Source: Duganella alba (GTDB lineage Bacteria; Pseudomonadota; Gammaproteobacteria; Burkholderiales; Burkholderiaceae_D). From it: 64,000 nucleotides of DNA. The stretch lies in the NCBI RefSeq assembly GCF_009674495.1, contig NZ_WKJN01000006.1, positions 186,001 to 250,000 on the forward strand, read 5' to 3'. Under the pieces are notes generated by a model, which worked only from the letters and a program-made list of their open reading frames with translations, was not told the DNA's origin and did no database searches. Below, one piece after another: positions 11,505-20,459 of the stretch. The position numbers and the translations under genes were made by a program. How positions within the stretch are numbered: position 1 is the stretch's first letter; each line of letters starts with the position of its first letter.

Positions 11505-12938
11505 TTATTTTTTAAGCGCCGCGTTGTCCACCGAGACCACGGTGGTGCCCTGTTTGGCCAGTTGCACCGGCAGGCCCTTCAGGTGGTTCAGCGCCTGCTG
11601 CAGCTGGAAGTCGTCGTCGCTGCCGTATTCCAGCGGCTTGCGTTTCTTTTCCAGCGCCACCATGCGCAGCTGCTCTTCCAGTTCGTCGCGCTTGCTCTTG
11701 GCGCCTTCGGCCTCGCGGTCGTTGACCAGGTGCTTGTCGAGGTCGGCTTCGCGCGTGCGCAGCGCGTTGAGGCCGTCGCCGTCGGCGTTTTCATCCACCG
11801 CCACGTCCGGCGTGATGCCCTTGGCCTGGATCGAGCGGCCGTTCGGCGTGTAGTAGCGCGCCGTGGTCAGCTTGACGGCGGTGTCGGCCGTCAGCTGGCG
11901 GATGGTCTGCACCGAGCCCTTGCCGAAGGTCTGCGAGCCGATGATGTCGGCGCGCTTGTAATCCTGCAGCGCGCCGGCGACGATTTCCGAGGCCGAGGCC
12001 GATCCGGTGTTGACCAGCACCACCATCGGCACTTTCTTGAGCGCGGCCGGCAGCCTGGCCAGGGCGTCGTTCTCGCCGCGCAGCTCGTAGTATTCGGGGC
12101 GGCCGTAGAAGATCTGCTTCTGGTCCGGCAACTGGCCGTTGGTCGAGACGATCGGCGAATCCTTGGGCAGGAAGGCGGCGGCGACGCCGATCGCGCCTTG
12201 CAGCACGCCGCCCGGATCGTTGCGCAGGTCCAGCACCAGGCCCTTGATGTTCGGGTCCTGCTTGTACAGTTCGAGGATCTTGGCCGCCATGTCGTCCACG
12301 GTCGGCTCCTGGAACTGCGAAATGCGCAGCCAGGCATAGCCCGGCTCGACCAGCTTGCCCTTGACGCTCTTCTGGTGGATTTCCTCGCGCGTGATGTTGA
12401 ACACCAGCGGCTCGGCCTCGCCCTTGCGCAGGATGGTCATGCTGACCTTGCTGTTCGGCTCGCCGCGCATCTTCTTGACCGAGTCGTCCAGCGACATGCC
12501 CTTGACGGGAATGTTGTCGAGACGGCTAATCAGGTCGCCCGGCTTGATGCCGGCGCGCCAGGCCGGCGAATCCTCGATCGGCGCCACGATCTTGATGTAG
12601 CCATCCTCGCTGGGGCCGATCTCGATGCCGAGGCCGACGAACTTGCCCTGCGACCCTTCGCGCAGTTCGGCGTAGGCTTTCTTGTCCAGGTAGGCGGAAT
12701 GCGGGTCGAGCGAGGCGACCATGCCGGAAATGGCCTCGGTCAGCAGCTTCTTGTCCTCGACCGGCTCGACGTAGTCGGATTTGATCAGGCCGAACACGTC
12801 GGCCAGCTGGCGCAGCTCTTCCAGCGGCAGCGGCGGGTCCACCGGCTTTTGCGCCATGGCGGAAAATTGCAGAGAAATGGCGACGCCGGCCACCACGCCC
12901 AGTCCGACCAGACCGGAATTCTTTAGCTTCTTGCCCAT
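11505..12938 (-). CDS. ctpA: C-terminal processing protease, S41 family
   Basis: A 477-residue periplasmic or membrane-anchored protease. The N-terminus has one hydrophobic segment (SGLVGLGVVAGVAISLQF), followed by a PDZ domain at about 95-175 (GLGIEIGPSEDG...SPAWRAGIKPGD) and the S41 core. The catalytic Ser is S315 in TGSASASE and the Lys is K340 in TFGKGSVQT, with the 25-residue spacing of the family. Prc/CtpA enzymes trim C-termini of periplasmic proteins and control peptidoglycan hydrolases. It has its own terminator and stands alone. Confidence 0.93.
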   Translation of the reverse strand: MGKKLKNSGLVGLGVVAGVAISLQFSAMAQKPVDPPLPLEELRQLADVFGLIKSDYVEPVEDKKLLTEAISGMVASLDPHSAYLDKKAYAELREGSQGKFVGLGIEIGPSEDGYIKIVAPIEDSPAWRAGIKPGDLISRLDNIPVKGMSLDDSVKKMRGEPNSKVSMTILRKGEAEPLVFNITREEIHQKSVKGKLVEPGYAWLRISQFQEPTVDDMAAKILELYKQDPNIKGLVLDLRNDPGGVLQGAIGVAAAFLPKDSPIVSTNGQLPDQKQIFYGRPEYYELRGENDALARLPAALKKVPMVVLVNTGSASASEIVAGALQDYKRADIIGSQTFGKGSVQTIRQLTADTAVKLTTARYYTPNGRSIQAKGITPDVAVDENADGDGLNALRTREADLDKHLVNDREAEGAKSKRDELEEQLRMVALEKKRKPLEYGSDDDFQLQQALNHLKGLPVQLAKQGTTVVSVDNAALKK

Positions 12939-13282
12939 GTTTCACCTGTCTTAGCTAGCCGCTGCGGAGATGCAGCCTGCATGAATCGAGTATAAACCTG
13001 ATTCCCAGCAAACGTAGTAGCCGTCACGAAATGATTTATACCTTTACGAGGTTTTACAACGGTTGCCGTTGACTTTTAAAGCGCGCCAGCCGGGGCTTGG
13101 CGGAACGTCATGTTTACCGATTTGTGTACAGTGTATCCCTAGCGTTCACGACGGTAAGTAATTGTAAGAACTCCTGAAACCCCGAATTTCGCGGCCTACA
13201 CTGGGCTCGTATTTCTCTCTACCCTGAAGTGGTTTTTTGCCAGCGCCCCAAGCGCTGGCTTTTTTTTATCTACGGAGCCTCC
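12939..13282. other. 344-bp intergenic region upstream of the Spy/CpxP-like gene
   Basis: I see no protein-coding gene here. It separates ctpA (minus) from the next gene (plus) and should carry promoters for both. AAGAACTC near 13167, with GCCTACA about 17-20 bp further on, loosely resembles an extracytoplasmic-stress sigma promoter, but the match is weak. A strong terminator hairpin occupies its last part. Confidence 0.4.
13239..13267 (+). terminator. terminator-type hairpin in the leader of the Spy/CpxP-like gene
   Basis: Perfect 8-bp arms GCCAGCGC/GCGCTGGC with a 5-nt loop run straight into eight T residues, 16 nt before the ATG at 13283. The Shine-Dalgarno GGAG (13274-13277) lies between hairpin and start. 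There is no plus-strand gene upstream for it to terminate, so it may act as an attenuator or end a short leader RNA. Confidence 0.75.
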
Positions 13283-13876
13283 ATGCGTCTTCCATCCCCG
13301 TCCTTCCTGCGCCGCGCCGGCGCCGCGCTGGCCCTGTCGGCCCTGTTGTCGTCCGCTTTCGCCCTGCCGGTGATGGAGATGCGCGCCGACGATTATCTGC
13401 CGATGGCGGCCGAACTGAAGAAATCGCTGAATCTGAACGCCAACCAGCAGACGCTGTGGGCGCAGACCGAAACCAGGACCCGCAACCTGCTGCGCGAGCG
13501 CAAGGCGCGCCGCGAGCGCCTGCAGGCCGCCACGCTGGCCGCCGCCCAGGGCGCCAATGTCGAGCTGCGCGACCTGGCCAAGGCGATCGACGACGAAACC
13601 AACCTCAGCACCACGGAAGAGAAGCAGCTGCGCGAATGGTGGTTGAGTGTCAATGACGCCCTGTCGGAGAGCCAGCGCCAGACCGTGGTGCAGCTGGTCA
13701 GCGAGCAATTGCAGCGCGTGCCGGACAGCGGTGGCGGCGCCCCGCGTCCGGAACGCAAGGAAGAGGGCGGCGAACATCGCGGCGGCAAGGGTGGTGGCCG
13801 TGGCGGCATGGGCGGCGGCGGCCTGGGTGTCGGCGCCGGCGGCGTCAACGTCAGCCTGCCGGGCAGCGGCGGTTAA
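13283..13876 (+). CDS. Spy/CpxP-like periplasmic protein with Gly-rich tail
   Basis: A 197-residue exported protein: signal peptide about 1-27 (AGAALALSALLSSAFA), then a mostly helical core with LKKSLNLNANQQTLW, which resembles the LTxxQ-type repeats of the Spy/CpxP/heavy-metal-sensor family. From about residue 150 the protein turns into a charged, then Gly-rich, low-complexity tail (GGKGGGRGGMGGGG). Spy/CpxP proteins are periplasmic chaperones or stress adaptors; function here is inferred only from this similarity. The ATG at 13283 has GGAG 6 nt upstream; a longer frame from 13229 would begin before the leader hairpin. Confidence 0.7.
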   Translation: MRLPSPSFLRRAGAALALSALLSSAFALPVMEMRADDYLPMAAELKKSLNLNANQQTLWAQTETRTRNLLRERKARRERLQAATLAAAQGANVELRDLAKAIDDETNLSTTEEKQLREWWLSVNDALSESQRQTVVQLVSEQLQRVPDSGGGAPRPERKEEGGEHRGGKGGGRGGMGGGGLGVGAGGVNVSLPGSGG

Positions 13877-13994
13877 GGGATACCCTTAGAGGTGTTGTTG
13901 CTACTGTATCGTAAAGTAAAAAGCCCGCCGCCGGCATGGCGGCCGGCTGGGCTGACGGTAGAATTCCCCGCAAGAATTCCACCCGATAACGATC

Positions 13995-16223
13995 ATGAGC
14001 AAATTACTACCCCTCGCCTGGCTGGCCGTGCTGGGCGCGGCCGACGCCTGCGCGCAAGCGGACAGCGCAGCGGCGGATGCGGCACGGCCGGCCGTCAAGG
14101 CGGCAGACGACAAGCCAGTACAGCAGGTCACCATCAGCGGCGGCCGCGCCAGCGACATGGACGAGCGCCGCAACTCGGTGGCCGGCAAGCAGGTCTACGG
14201 GCGCGAGGAGCTGGACCGCAACGGCGACAGCAACCTCGGCGACGTATTGAAACGCCTGCCCGGCGTCACGCTGGGCGGCCGTCCGGGTCGCGGCGGCGAC
14301 GTGCGCATGCGCGGCATGGGCAGCGGCTACACGCAGATCCTGGTCAACGGCGAACGGCCGCCGGCCGGCTTCTCGATGGAGTCGCTGGCGCCGGACCAGG
14401 TCGAACGCGTCGAGATCATGCGCGGCCCGGTGGCCGAGCACAGCACGCGCGCCATCGCCGGCACCATCAACATCATCCTGCGCGACGGCTACCAGCAGCG
14501 CGACAACCAGCTCAAGCTCACCGATTCGATCGAACAGGGCCGCCATTCGCCCAACCTGTCGCTGACGGTGCCGGGCAAGACCGGCAGCCTGACCTGGCTG
14601 CTGACCGGCTCGCTGTTCGAGAACCGCCAGCATGACCAGACCGAAACCGTCAACCGCGACACGCGCGCCGATGGCGTGGTGGTCAAGGACGAGCACGTCC
14701 TCGACGAGACCAGGCGCGAGACGCGCGGCCTGTTCCTGACGCCGCGCCTGTCGTACAAGTTCGATGGTGGCGACACGCTGAATTTCCAGCCCTTCCTGAT
14801 GGCCAACCGCAGCGACAGCAACGGCCGCAGCGACCTGGCGCAGGGCACCGGCCTGGTGCCGCCCGGCCTGCTGCAACCGCCGGAATACAACCTGGCGCTG
14901 ACCGACGGCCACACCGAGTCGACCTTCCTGCGCGGCTTCGGCAACTGGGTGCACAAGCTGCAGGGCGCAGCCAAGCTGGACGTCAAGTTCGGCTTCGGCG
15001 CCGGCCACAGCGACAACGACTCGCTGCGCTACCAGTACGACAACGCCGGCAATCTGCTGGACCGCTACACCGACACCGCCACCGTGCGCGACCGCAGCGC
15101 CAACACCGGCGGCAAGTACAGCACGCCGCTTGGCAAGCAGCATTCGCTGGCGGCCGGCTGGGACGTGGAACTGGGCCACCGCCAGGAAACCAAGGTATCG
15201 CTGGACAAGAATGGCGCGGCGCAGTTTGCCGATTCCGGCGACAACCTGACCGCCGACACGCGCCGCCTGGCGGCCTTCGTGCAGGACGAGTGGGATATCT
15301 CGGCGCAATGGTCGGGTTATGCCGGCGTGCGCTGGGAAGGCATCCGCACCACCAGCAGCGGCGGCAGCGCGGGCGAGATCAGCAACACCAGCAGCGTGCT
15401 CAGTCCGCTGTTGCACGCGGTCTACCGCATTCCCGGCCATGACAAGGACCAGCTCCGCGCCAGCCTGACCAAGAGCTACAAGGCGGCCAATATCCAGGAT
15501 CTGATCGCGCTGCCGGCGCTGTCGCGGCTGAACAGCGCCACCCAGCCGGACCGCACCGGCAATCCCAACCTGAAGCCGGAGCTGGCCACCGGTCTCGATC
15601 TGGCCTACGAGCATTACCTGGGCCGCGCCGGCATCCTCAGCGCCAGCGGCTTCATCCGCAATATCGAAGACCTGATCCGGCGCGACATTTCGCTGGAAAA
15701 CACGCTGACCGGACCGCGCTGGGTGTCGACGCCGCGCAACATCGGCCACGCGCAGACCAAGGGCATCGAGCTGGAAGCCAAGTTCCAGCTGCAGGAGTTG
15801 GTGGCCGACGGGCCGGCCATCGATTTCCGCAGCAACTACAGCCATTTCTGGTCCAGCGTGGAGGACATTCCGGGCCCGAACAACCGCCTCGACGCGCAGC
15901 CGAAACAGACCGCCAACGTCGGCCTGGACTACCGCATGAAGGACGCGCCGCTGACCCTCGGCGGCAGCCTCAACTGGACGCCGGAAACGCTGATCCAGAG
16001 CAGCGTGTCGCAGCTGGTTTACACTAGCCGCAAGCGCTCGTTCGACGCCTATGGTTTGTGGAAGTTCGACGCCCGCAACCAGCTGCGCGTTTCCGCCAAC
16101 AATCTCATGGCAGAGGACGCCATCGGCGCCAACACCGTGAGCACCAACGGCCTGACACAATTGGCCAACACGACCAACCAGACCTATGTGGTCTGGAGCG
16201 TCAAATATGAAATGAAGTTCTAA
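13995..16223 (+). CDS. TonB-dependent outer-membrane receptor
   Basis: A 742-residue outer-membrane transporter. After a signal peptide (LLPLAWLAVLGAADACA) comes the plug domain (about 35-160), with VYGREELDRNGDSNLGDVLKRLPGV then VRMRGMGSGYTQILVNGERPP and VERVEIMRGPVAEHSTRAIAG. The rest is a 22-strand-type barrel ending in aromatic F (VVWSVKYEMKF), as expected for an outer-membrane protein. It takes up a substrate with TonB energy. The nearest gene, only 15 bp downstream, is a secreted M13 peptidase, so peptide or metallophore uptake coupled to extracytoplasmic proteolysis is plausible. Confidence 0.92.
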   Translation: MSKLLPLAWLAVLGAADACAQADSAAADAARPAVKAADDKPVQQVTISGGRASDMDERRNSVAGKQVYGREELDRNGDSNLGDVLKRLPGVTLGGRPGRGGDVRMRGMGSGYTQILVNGERPPAGFSMESLAPDQVERVEIMRGPVAEHSTRAIAGTINIILRDGYQQRDNQLKLTDSIEQGRHSPNLSLTVPGKTGSLTWLLTGSLFENRQHDQTETVNRDTRADGVVVKDEHVLDETRRETRGLFLTPRLSYKFDGGDTLNFQPFLMANRSDSNGRSDLAQGTGLVPPGLLQPPEYNLALTDGHTESTFLRGFGNWVHKLQGAAKLDVKFGFGAGHSDNDSLRYQYDNAGNLLDRYTDTATVRDRSANTGGKYSTPLGKQHSLAAGWDVELGHRQETKVSLDKNGAAQFADSGDNLTADTRRLAAFVQDEWDISAQWSGYAGVRWEGIRTTSSGGSAGEISNTSSVLSPLLHAVYRIPGHDKDQLRASLTKSYKAANIQDLIALPALSRLNSATQPDRTGNPNLKPELATGLDLAYEHYLGRAGILSASGFIRNIEDLIRRDISLENTLTGPRWVSTPRNIGHAQTKGIELEAKFQLQELVADGPAIDFRSNYSHFWSSVEDIPGPNNRLDAQPKQTANVGLDYRMKDAPLTLGGSLNWTPETLIQSSVSQLVYTSRKRSFDAYGLWKFDARNQLRVSANNLMAEDAIGANTVSTNGLTQLANTTNQTYVVWSVKYEMKF

Positions 16224-16238
16224 CCATAAGGACACGCT

Positions 16239-18275
16239 GTGAACAAACGATTGCTGCTGACCACTCTGACCCTGAGCCTGATGACCGCCTTCGGCGCCGC
16301 CACCGCCGCCGACACCCTGTCCTCCGGCATCGACATCCCGAACATGGACACCAGCGTGCGTCCGCAGGACGATTTCTTCACCTATCTGAACGGCAGCTGG
16401 CTGAAGACCACCGAGATCCCGGCCGACAAATCGAGCTGGGGCACCTTCGCCAAGATGCGCGACGACACGCTGCCGCAGCTGCGCGGCCTGATCGAAAAAG
16501 CCGAAGCCGACAAGACCCGCAAGAACGGCAGCGAGGCGCAGAAGATCGCCGACCTGTACGCCAGCTACATGGATGAAGCCAAGCTCAACGAACTGGGCAT
16601 CCGTCCGCTGGCCGGCGAACTGAACCACATCCGCGCGCTGAAGGACAAGAAGGGCCTGCCGATCCTGATCGCCCACCTGGCGCAGATCGGCGTCACCACG
16701 CCCTACGGCGTCAGCGTGCGCCAGGATGCGCGCGAGTCGACCAAGTACGCGGTGTACGTCAGCCAGAGCGGCCTGGGCCTGCCGGACCGCGACTACTACC
16801 TGAAAAAAGACGACGCCAAGATGGTCAACGCCCTGGCCAAGTACGAGCTGTTCGTCACCAAGCTGCTGACGCTGTCGGGCGACCGCAACCCGGGCGCCAA
16901 CGCCAAGAAAATCATTGCGCTGGAAACCGCGCTGGCCGAAGTGCAGTGGACCAAGGTCGAGAACCGCGACCCGGTCAAGCGCTACAACAAGATGCCGCTC
17001 AAGCAGCTGGCCGAACTGGCGCCGGGCTACGACTGGGGCCACGCGCTGGCCGCCGCCGGCGTCGCCAACAAGATCGACTCGGTGATCGTCAGCCAGCCAA
17101 GCTTCCTGACCGGCTTTGGCGCGGTGCTGGAGAAGACCGACCTGGCCACCTGGAAAGCCTATTTCGAATGGCAACTGCTGCGCGAAACCGCGCCGTTCCT
17201 GTCGAAGGATTTCGCCGACGCGCATTTCGATTTCTACAGCACCGTGCTGACCGGCGTGGCGGTCAAGCCGCCGCGCTGGAAAACCGGCGTCAGCCTGGTG
17301 GAAGGCAGCCTGGGCGAAGCGCTGGGCAAGCTGTACGTGGCCGACTACTTCCCGCCCGAGCGCAAGGCGCGCATGGACGAGCTGGTGAAGAACGTGCTGG
17401 CCTCGTACAAGACCTCGATCGACAATCTGGACTGGATGAGCCCGGCCACCAAGCTGGAAGCGCAGGCCAAGCTGGCCAAGTTCACGCCGAAGATCGGCTA
17501 CCCGACCAAGTGGCGCGACTACTCGACGCTGGTGATCCTCAAGAACGACCTGGTGGGCAATGTGCTGCGCACCTCGAATTATCGCCACCAGCGCATGCTG
17601 GCCAAGCTGGGCAAGCCGATCGACCGCGAGGAATGGGGCATGACGCCGCAGACCATCAACGCCTACTACAACTCGACCATGAACGAGATCGTGTTCCCGG
17701 CCGCGATCCTGCAACCGCCGTTCTTTGACGCCAAGGCCGACGACGCGGTCAACTACGGCGCCATCGGCGCGGTGATCGGCCACGAGATCAGCCACGGCTT
17801 CGACGACGGCGGCAGCCAGTCCGACGGCGACGGCAACCTGCGCGACTGGTGGACCAAGGAAGACCGCGCCAACTTCAAGGCCAAGGCCGACGCGCTGGTC
17901 AAGCAGTACGACGGCTACAGCCCGCTGCCGGGCTACCACGTCAACGGCGCGCTGACGCTGGGCGAGAACATCGCCGACAACAGCGGCATGGCGATCGCCT
18001 ACAAGGCCTACCAGCTGTCGCTGGGCGGCAAGCCGGCGCCGGTGATCGACGGCTTCACCGGCGAGCAGCGCTTCTTCATGGGCTTCGGCCAGATCTGGCG
18101 CGTGAAGATGCGCGAAGACCAGCAGATCCTGCAGATCAAGACCGATCCGCATTCGCCGGGCCAGTACCGCACCAACGGCCCGGTGGTCAACCAGCCGGGC
18201 TTCTACGACGCCTTTGGCGTGAAACCGGGCGACAAGCTGTATGTTGCGCCGGAACAGCGCATCATCATCTGGTAA
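16239..18275 (+). CDS. M13 family metallopeptidase, copy 1
   Basis: A 678-residue neprilysin/PepO-like zinc peptidase. It starts with GTG at 16239, preceded by ATAAGGA, and has a signal peptide (LLLTTLTLSLMTAFGAATAA), so it acts outside the cytoplasm. The zinc site is complete: HEISH at 515-519 and the third ligand Glu576 in GENIADNSG. The C-terminus ends in the conserved VIIW-like form (RIIIW). It is the first of three tandem paralogues and follows the TonB receptor by 15 bp, so the two probably share a transcript. M13 enzymes cleave oligopeptides. Confidence 0.93.
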   Translation: MNKRLLLTTLTLSLMTAFGAATAADTLSSGIDIPNMDTSVRPQDDFFTYLNGSWLKTTEIPADKSSWGTFAKMRDDTLPQLRGLIEKAEADKTRKNGSEAQKIADLYASYMDEAKLNELGIRPLAGELNHIRALKDKKGLPILIAHLAQIGVTTPYGVSVRQDARESTKYAVYVSQSGLGLPDRDYYLKKDDAKMVNALAKYELFVTKLLTLSGDRNPGANAKKIIALETALAEVQWTKVENRDPVKRYNKMPLKQLAELAPGYDWGHALAAAGVANKIDSVIVSQPSFLTGFGAVLEKTDLATWKAYFEWQLLRETAPFLSKDFADAHFDFYSTVLTGVAVKPPRWKTGVSLVEGSLGEALGKLYVADYFPPERKARMDELVKNVLASYKTSIDNLDWMSPATKLEAQAKLAKFTPKIGYPTKWRDYSTLVILKNDLVGNVLRTSNYRHQRMLAKLGKPIDREEWGMTPQTINAYYNSTMNEIVFPAAILQPPFFDAKADDAVNYGAIGAVIGHEISHGFDDGGSQSDGDGNLRDWWTKEDRANFKAKADALVKQYDGYSPLPGYHVNGALTLGENIADNSGMAIAYKAYQLSLGGKPAPVIDGFTGEQRFFMGFGQIWRVKMREDQQILQIKTDPHSPGQYRTNGPVVNQPGFYDAFGVKPGDKLYVAPEQRIIIW

Positions 18276-18290
18276 GCGTTTATTCATAGC

Positions 18291-18317
18291 AAAAAAGCCA
18301 CCCCGGGTGGCTTTTTT
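18291..18317 (+). terminator. terminator between M13 copies 1 and 2
   Basis: GCCACC/GGTGGC arms with a 3-nt loop, flanked by A6 and T6 so the stem can extend. It sits 16 bp after copy 1 and only 36 bp before the copy 2 start. Confidence 0.85.
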
Positions 18318-18352
18318 GTTATTGTTTCAAGACTTTCGGGAGAGCCACTACA

Positions 18353-20374
18353 ATGAAATCACATCTGCTCAGCGCCTTGATGCTGGCGCTGCTGGCCTCG
18401 GCCGGCGTACAGGCGCAACAAAAAACCTCCGGCGTCGACATCGCCGACATCGATCCGGCCGTGCGGCCGCAGGACAACTTCTTCCTCAACCTGAACGGCA
18501 AATGGCTGGCCAAGACCGAGATCCCGGCCGACAAGTCGAGCTGGGGTTCGTTCGAGAAGCTGGACGACGACACCAAGCCGCAGCTGCGCGCCATCATTGA
18601 AGGCGCGGCGGCCAACCAGGCCGGCGGCCCGGAAGCGCAGCGCATCGGCGATTTCTTCGCCAGCTACATGGACGAGGCCAGGCTGGAAGCAGTGCGCCTG
18701 GCGCCGCTGAAGGCCGACTTCGACCGCGTGGCCGCGCTCAGCGACAAGAAGCAGATCCCGGCGCTGATCGCCCACTTCAACCGCTACGGCTACACCGCGC
18801 CCTACGGCTTCTCCATCCACCAGGACAACAAGGATTCGACCAAGTACGTGGCCGACCTGATGCAGGACGGCCTGAGCTTGCCGGACCGAGACTACTACCT
18901 GAAAAAATCGGACAAGAAACTGGCCGAGACGCTGGCCAAGTACCAGCAGCACGTGGCGAAGATGCTGACCCTGGCCGGCAACGCCAACGGCGCGGCCGAC
19001 GCCAAGGCCATCGTGGCGCTGGAAACCGAGATCGCCAGGCTGCAATGGACCAAGGTGCAGCTGCGCGATCCGGTCAAGGCCTACAACAAGGTGCCGCTGA
19101 ACCAGCTGTCCAGGCTGGCGCCAGGCTATGACTGGACCACCTGGCTGAACGATACCGGCATCGGCAGCAAGGTCGACTACGTGATCGTCAGCCAGCCGAG
19201 CTTCATCACCGGCTTCAACAAGCTGCTGAACAAGACGCCGCTGTCGACCTGGAAGGTCTACTTCCAGTGGCAGGTGCTGCACGCCAACGCGCCATATCTG
19301 GCCAAGGATTTCGCGCTGGAGAACTTCGCCTTCTACGGCAAGGTGTTGAGCGGCATCGACGAGCAGCAGCCGCGCTGGAAACGCGGCGTCAACGCCACCG
19401 ACGGCGCGCTGGGCGAGGCGCTGGGCAAGCTGTACGTGGAGCAGCACTTCCCGGCCGAGCGCAAGGCGCGCATGGAAGCGCTGGTGAAGAACCTGCTGGC
19501 GGCGTTCAAGGAAAGCATCAACACGCTGGACTGGATGAGTCCGGAAACCAAGCTGCAGGCGCAGGCCAAGCTGGCCAAGTTCACCACCAAGATCGGCTAT
19601 CCGAACAAGTGGCGCGACTACTCGAAGCTGACGGTGGCCAAGGACGACCTGGTCGGCAACGTGCTGCGCTCGCACGCCTTCGATTACCAGAAGGAAGTCG
19701 ACAAGCTGGGCAAGCCGATCGACCGCGACGAGTGGGGCATGACGCCGCAGACGGTGAACGCCTACTACAATCCAGAACTCAACGAGATCGTGTTCCCGGC
19801 CGTGATCCTGCAGCCGCCGTTCTTTGACGCGGACGCCGATGATGCGGTGAACTACGGCGCCATCGGCGCGGTGATCGGCCACGAGATCAGCCACGGCTTC
19901 GACGACCAGGGCGCGCAGTACGACGGCGACGGCAACCTGCGCGACTGGTGGACCAAGGCCGACCACAAGAACTTCGCGGCCAAGACGCAGATGCTGGTCA
20001 AGCAGTACAACGCCTACAGTCCGGTCAAGGGTTACTTCGTCAACGGCGAGCTGACCTTGGGCGAGAACATCGCCGACAACAGCGGCGCGGCGATCGCCTA
20101 CAAGGCCTATCTGATTTCGCTGCAGGGCAAGCCGGCGCCGGTGATCGATGGCCTGAGCGGCGAGCAGCGCTTCTACATGGGCTTTGGCCAGGTATGGCGC
20201 AGCAAGATCCGCGACGCCCAGCAAATCGTTTATCTCAAATCCGATCCGCACTCGCCGGATCAGTTCCGTGCCAACGGCACGGTGCGTAACCAGCCGGGCT
20301 TCTACGAAGCCTTTGGCGTCAAGCCGGGGGACAAGATGTACCTGGCGCCGAAAGACCGCGTCATCATGTGGTGA
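18353..20374 (+). CDS. M13 family metallopeptidase, copy 2
   Basis: A 673-residue secreted zinc peptidase with signal peptide (LLSALMLALLASAGVQAQ). HEISH is at 510-514 and Glu571 lies in GENIADNSG, so it should be active. GGGAGAG precedes the ATG. Sequence blocks such as HQDNKDSTKYV, GGPEAQRIGDF and LRDPVKAYNKVPL are shared more closely with copy 3 than with copy 1. A terminator stands directly upstream with almost no room for a promoter, so expression may rely on read-through. Confidence 0.93.
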   Translation: MKSHLLSALMLALLASAGVQAQQKTSGVDIADIDPAVRPQDNFFLNLNGKWLAKTEIPADKSSWGSFEKLDDDTKPQLRAIIEGAAANQAGGPEAQRIGDFFASYMDEARLEAVRLAPLKADFDRVAALSDKKQIPALIAHFNRYGYTAPYGFSIHQDNKDSTKYVADLMQDGLSLPDRDYYLKKSDKKLAETLAKYQQHVAKMLTLAGNANGAADAKAIVALETEIARLQWTKVQLRDPVKAYNKVPLNQLSRLAPGYDWTTWLNDTGIGSKVDYVIVSQPSFITGFNKLLNKTPLSTWKVYFQWQVLHANAPYLAKDFALENFAFYGKVLSGIDEQQPRWKRGVNATDGALGEALGKLYVEQHFPAERKARMEALVKNLLAAFKESINTLDWMSPETKLQAQAKLAKFTTKIGYPNKWRDYSKLTVAKDDLVGNVLRSHAFDYQKEVDKLGKPIDRDEWGMTPQTVNAYYNPELNEIVFPAVILQPPFFDADADDAVNYGAIGAVIGHEISHGFDDQGAQYDGDGNLRDWWTKADHKNFAAKTQMLVKQYNAYSPVKGYFVNGELTLGENIADNSGAAIAYKAYLISLQGKPAPVIDGLSGEQRFYMGFGQVWRSKIRDAQQIVYLKSDPHSPDQFRANGTVRNQPGFYEAFGVKPGDKMYLAPKDRVIMW

Positions 20375-20407
20375 TGTGATATAAAAGCAGGGTATCAAGC
20401 AGCACTG

Positions 20408-20428
20408 GGCCCATGTGAGCAATGGGCC
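20408..20428 (+). repeat. hairpin between M13 copies 2 and 3
   Basis: Arms GGCCCAT and ATGGGCC with a 7-nt loop lie in the 85-bp gap. No T-tract follows, so it is not a standard terminator; it could be an mRNA processing or stability element. Confidence 0.45.
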
Positions 20429-20459
20429 ATCACTTATTAATATAGCAGAAGGAAAACTC

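Noticed and set aside
13922..13953. Imperfect inverted repeat with T-tract on the minus strand before the TonB receptor
   Set aside because: No minus-strand gene ends here to terminate, and the arms are interrupted; I could not assign a role.
14007..18287. 1426-codon minus-strand open frame antisense to the TonB receptor and M13 copy 1
   Set aside because: It mirrors two well-supported plus-strand genes; GC-rich third positions remove antisense stops. The product is a Val/Ala/Arg/Gln-rich sequence with no domain.
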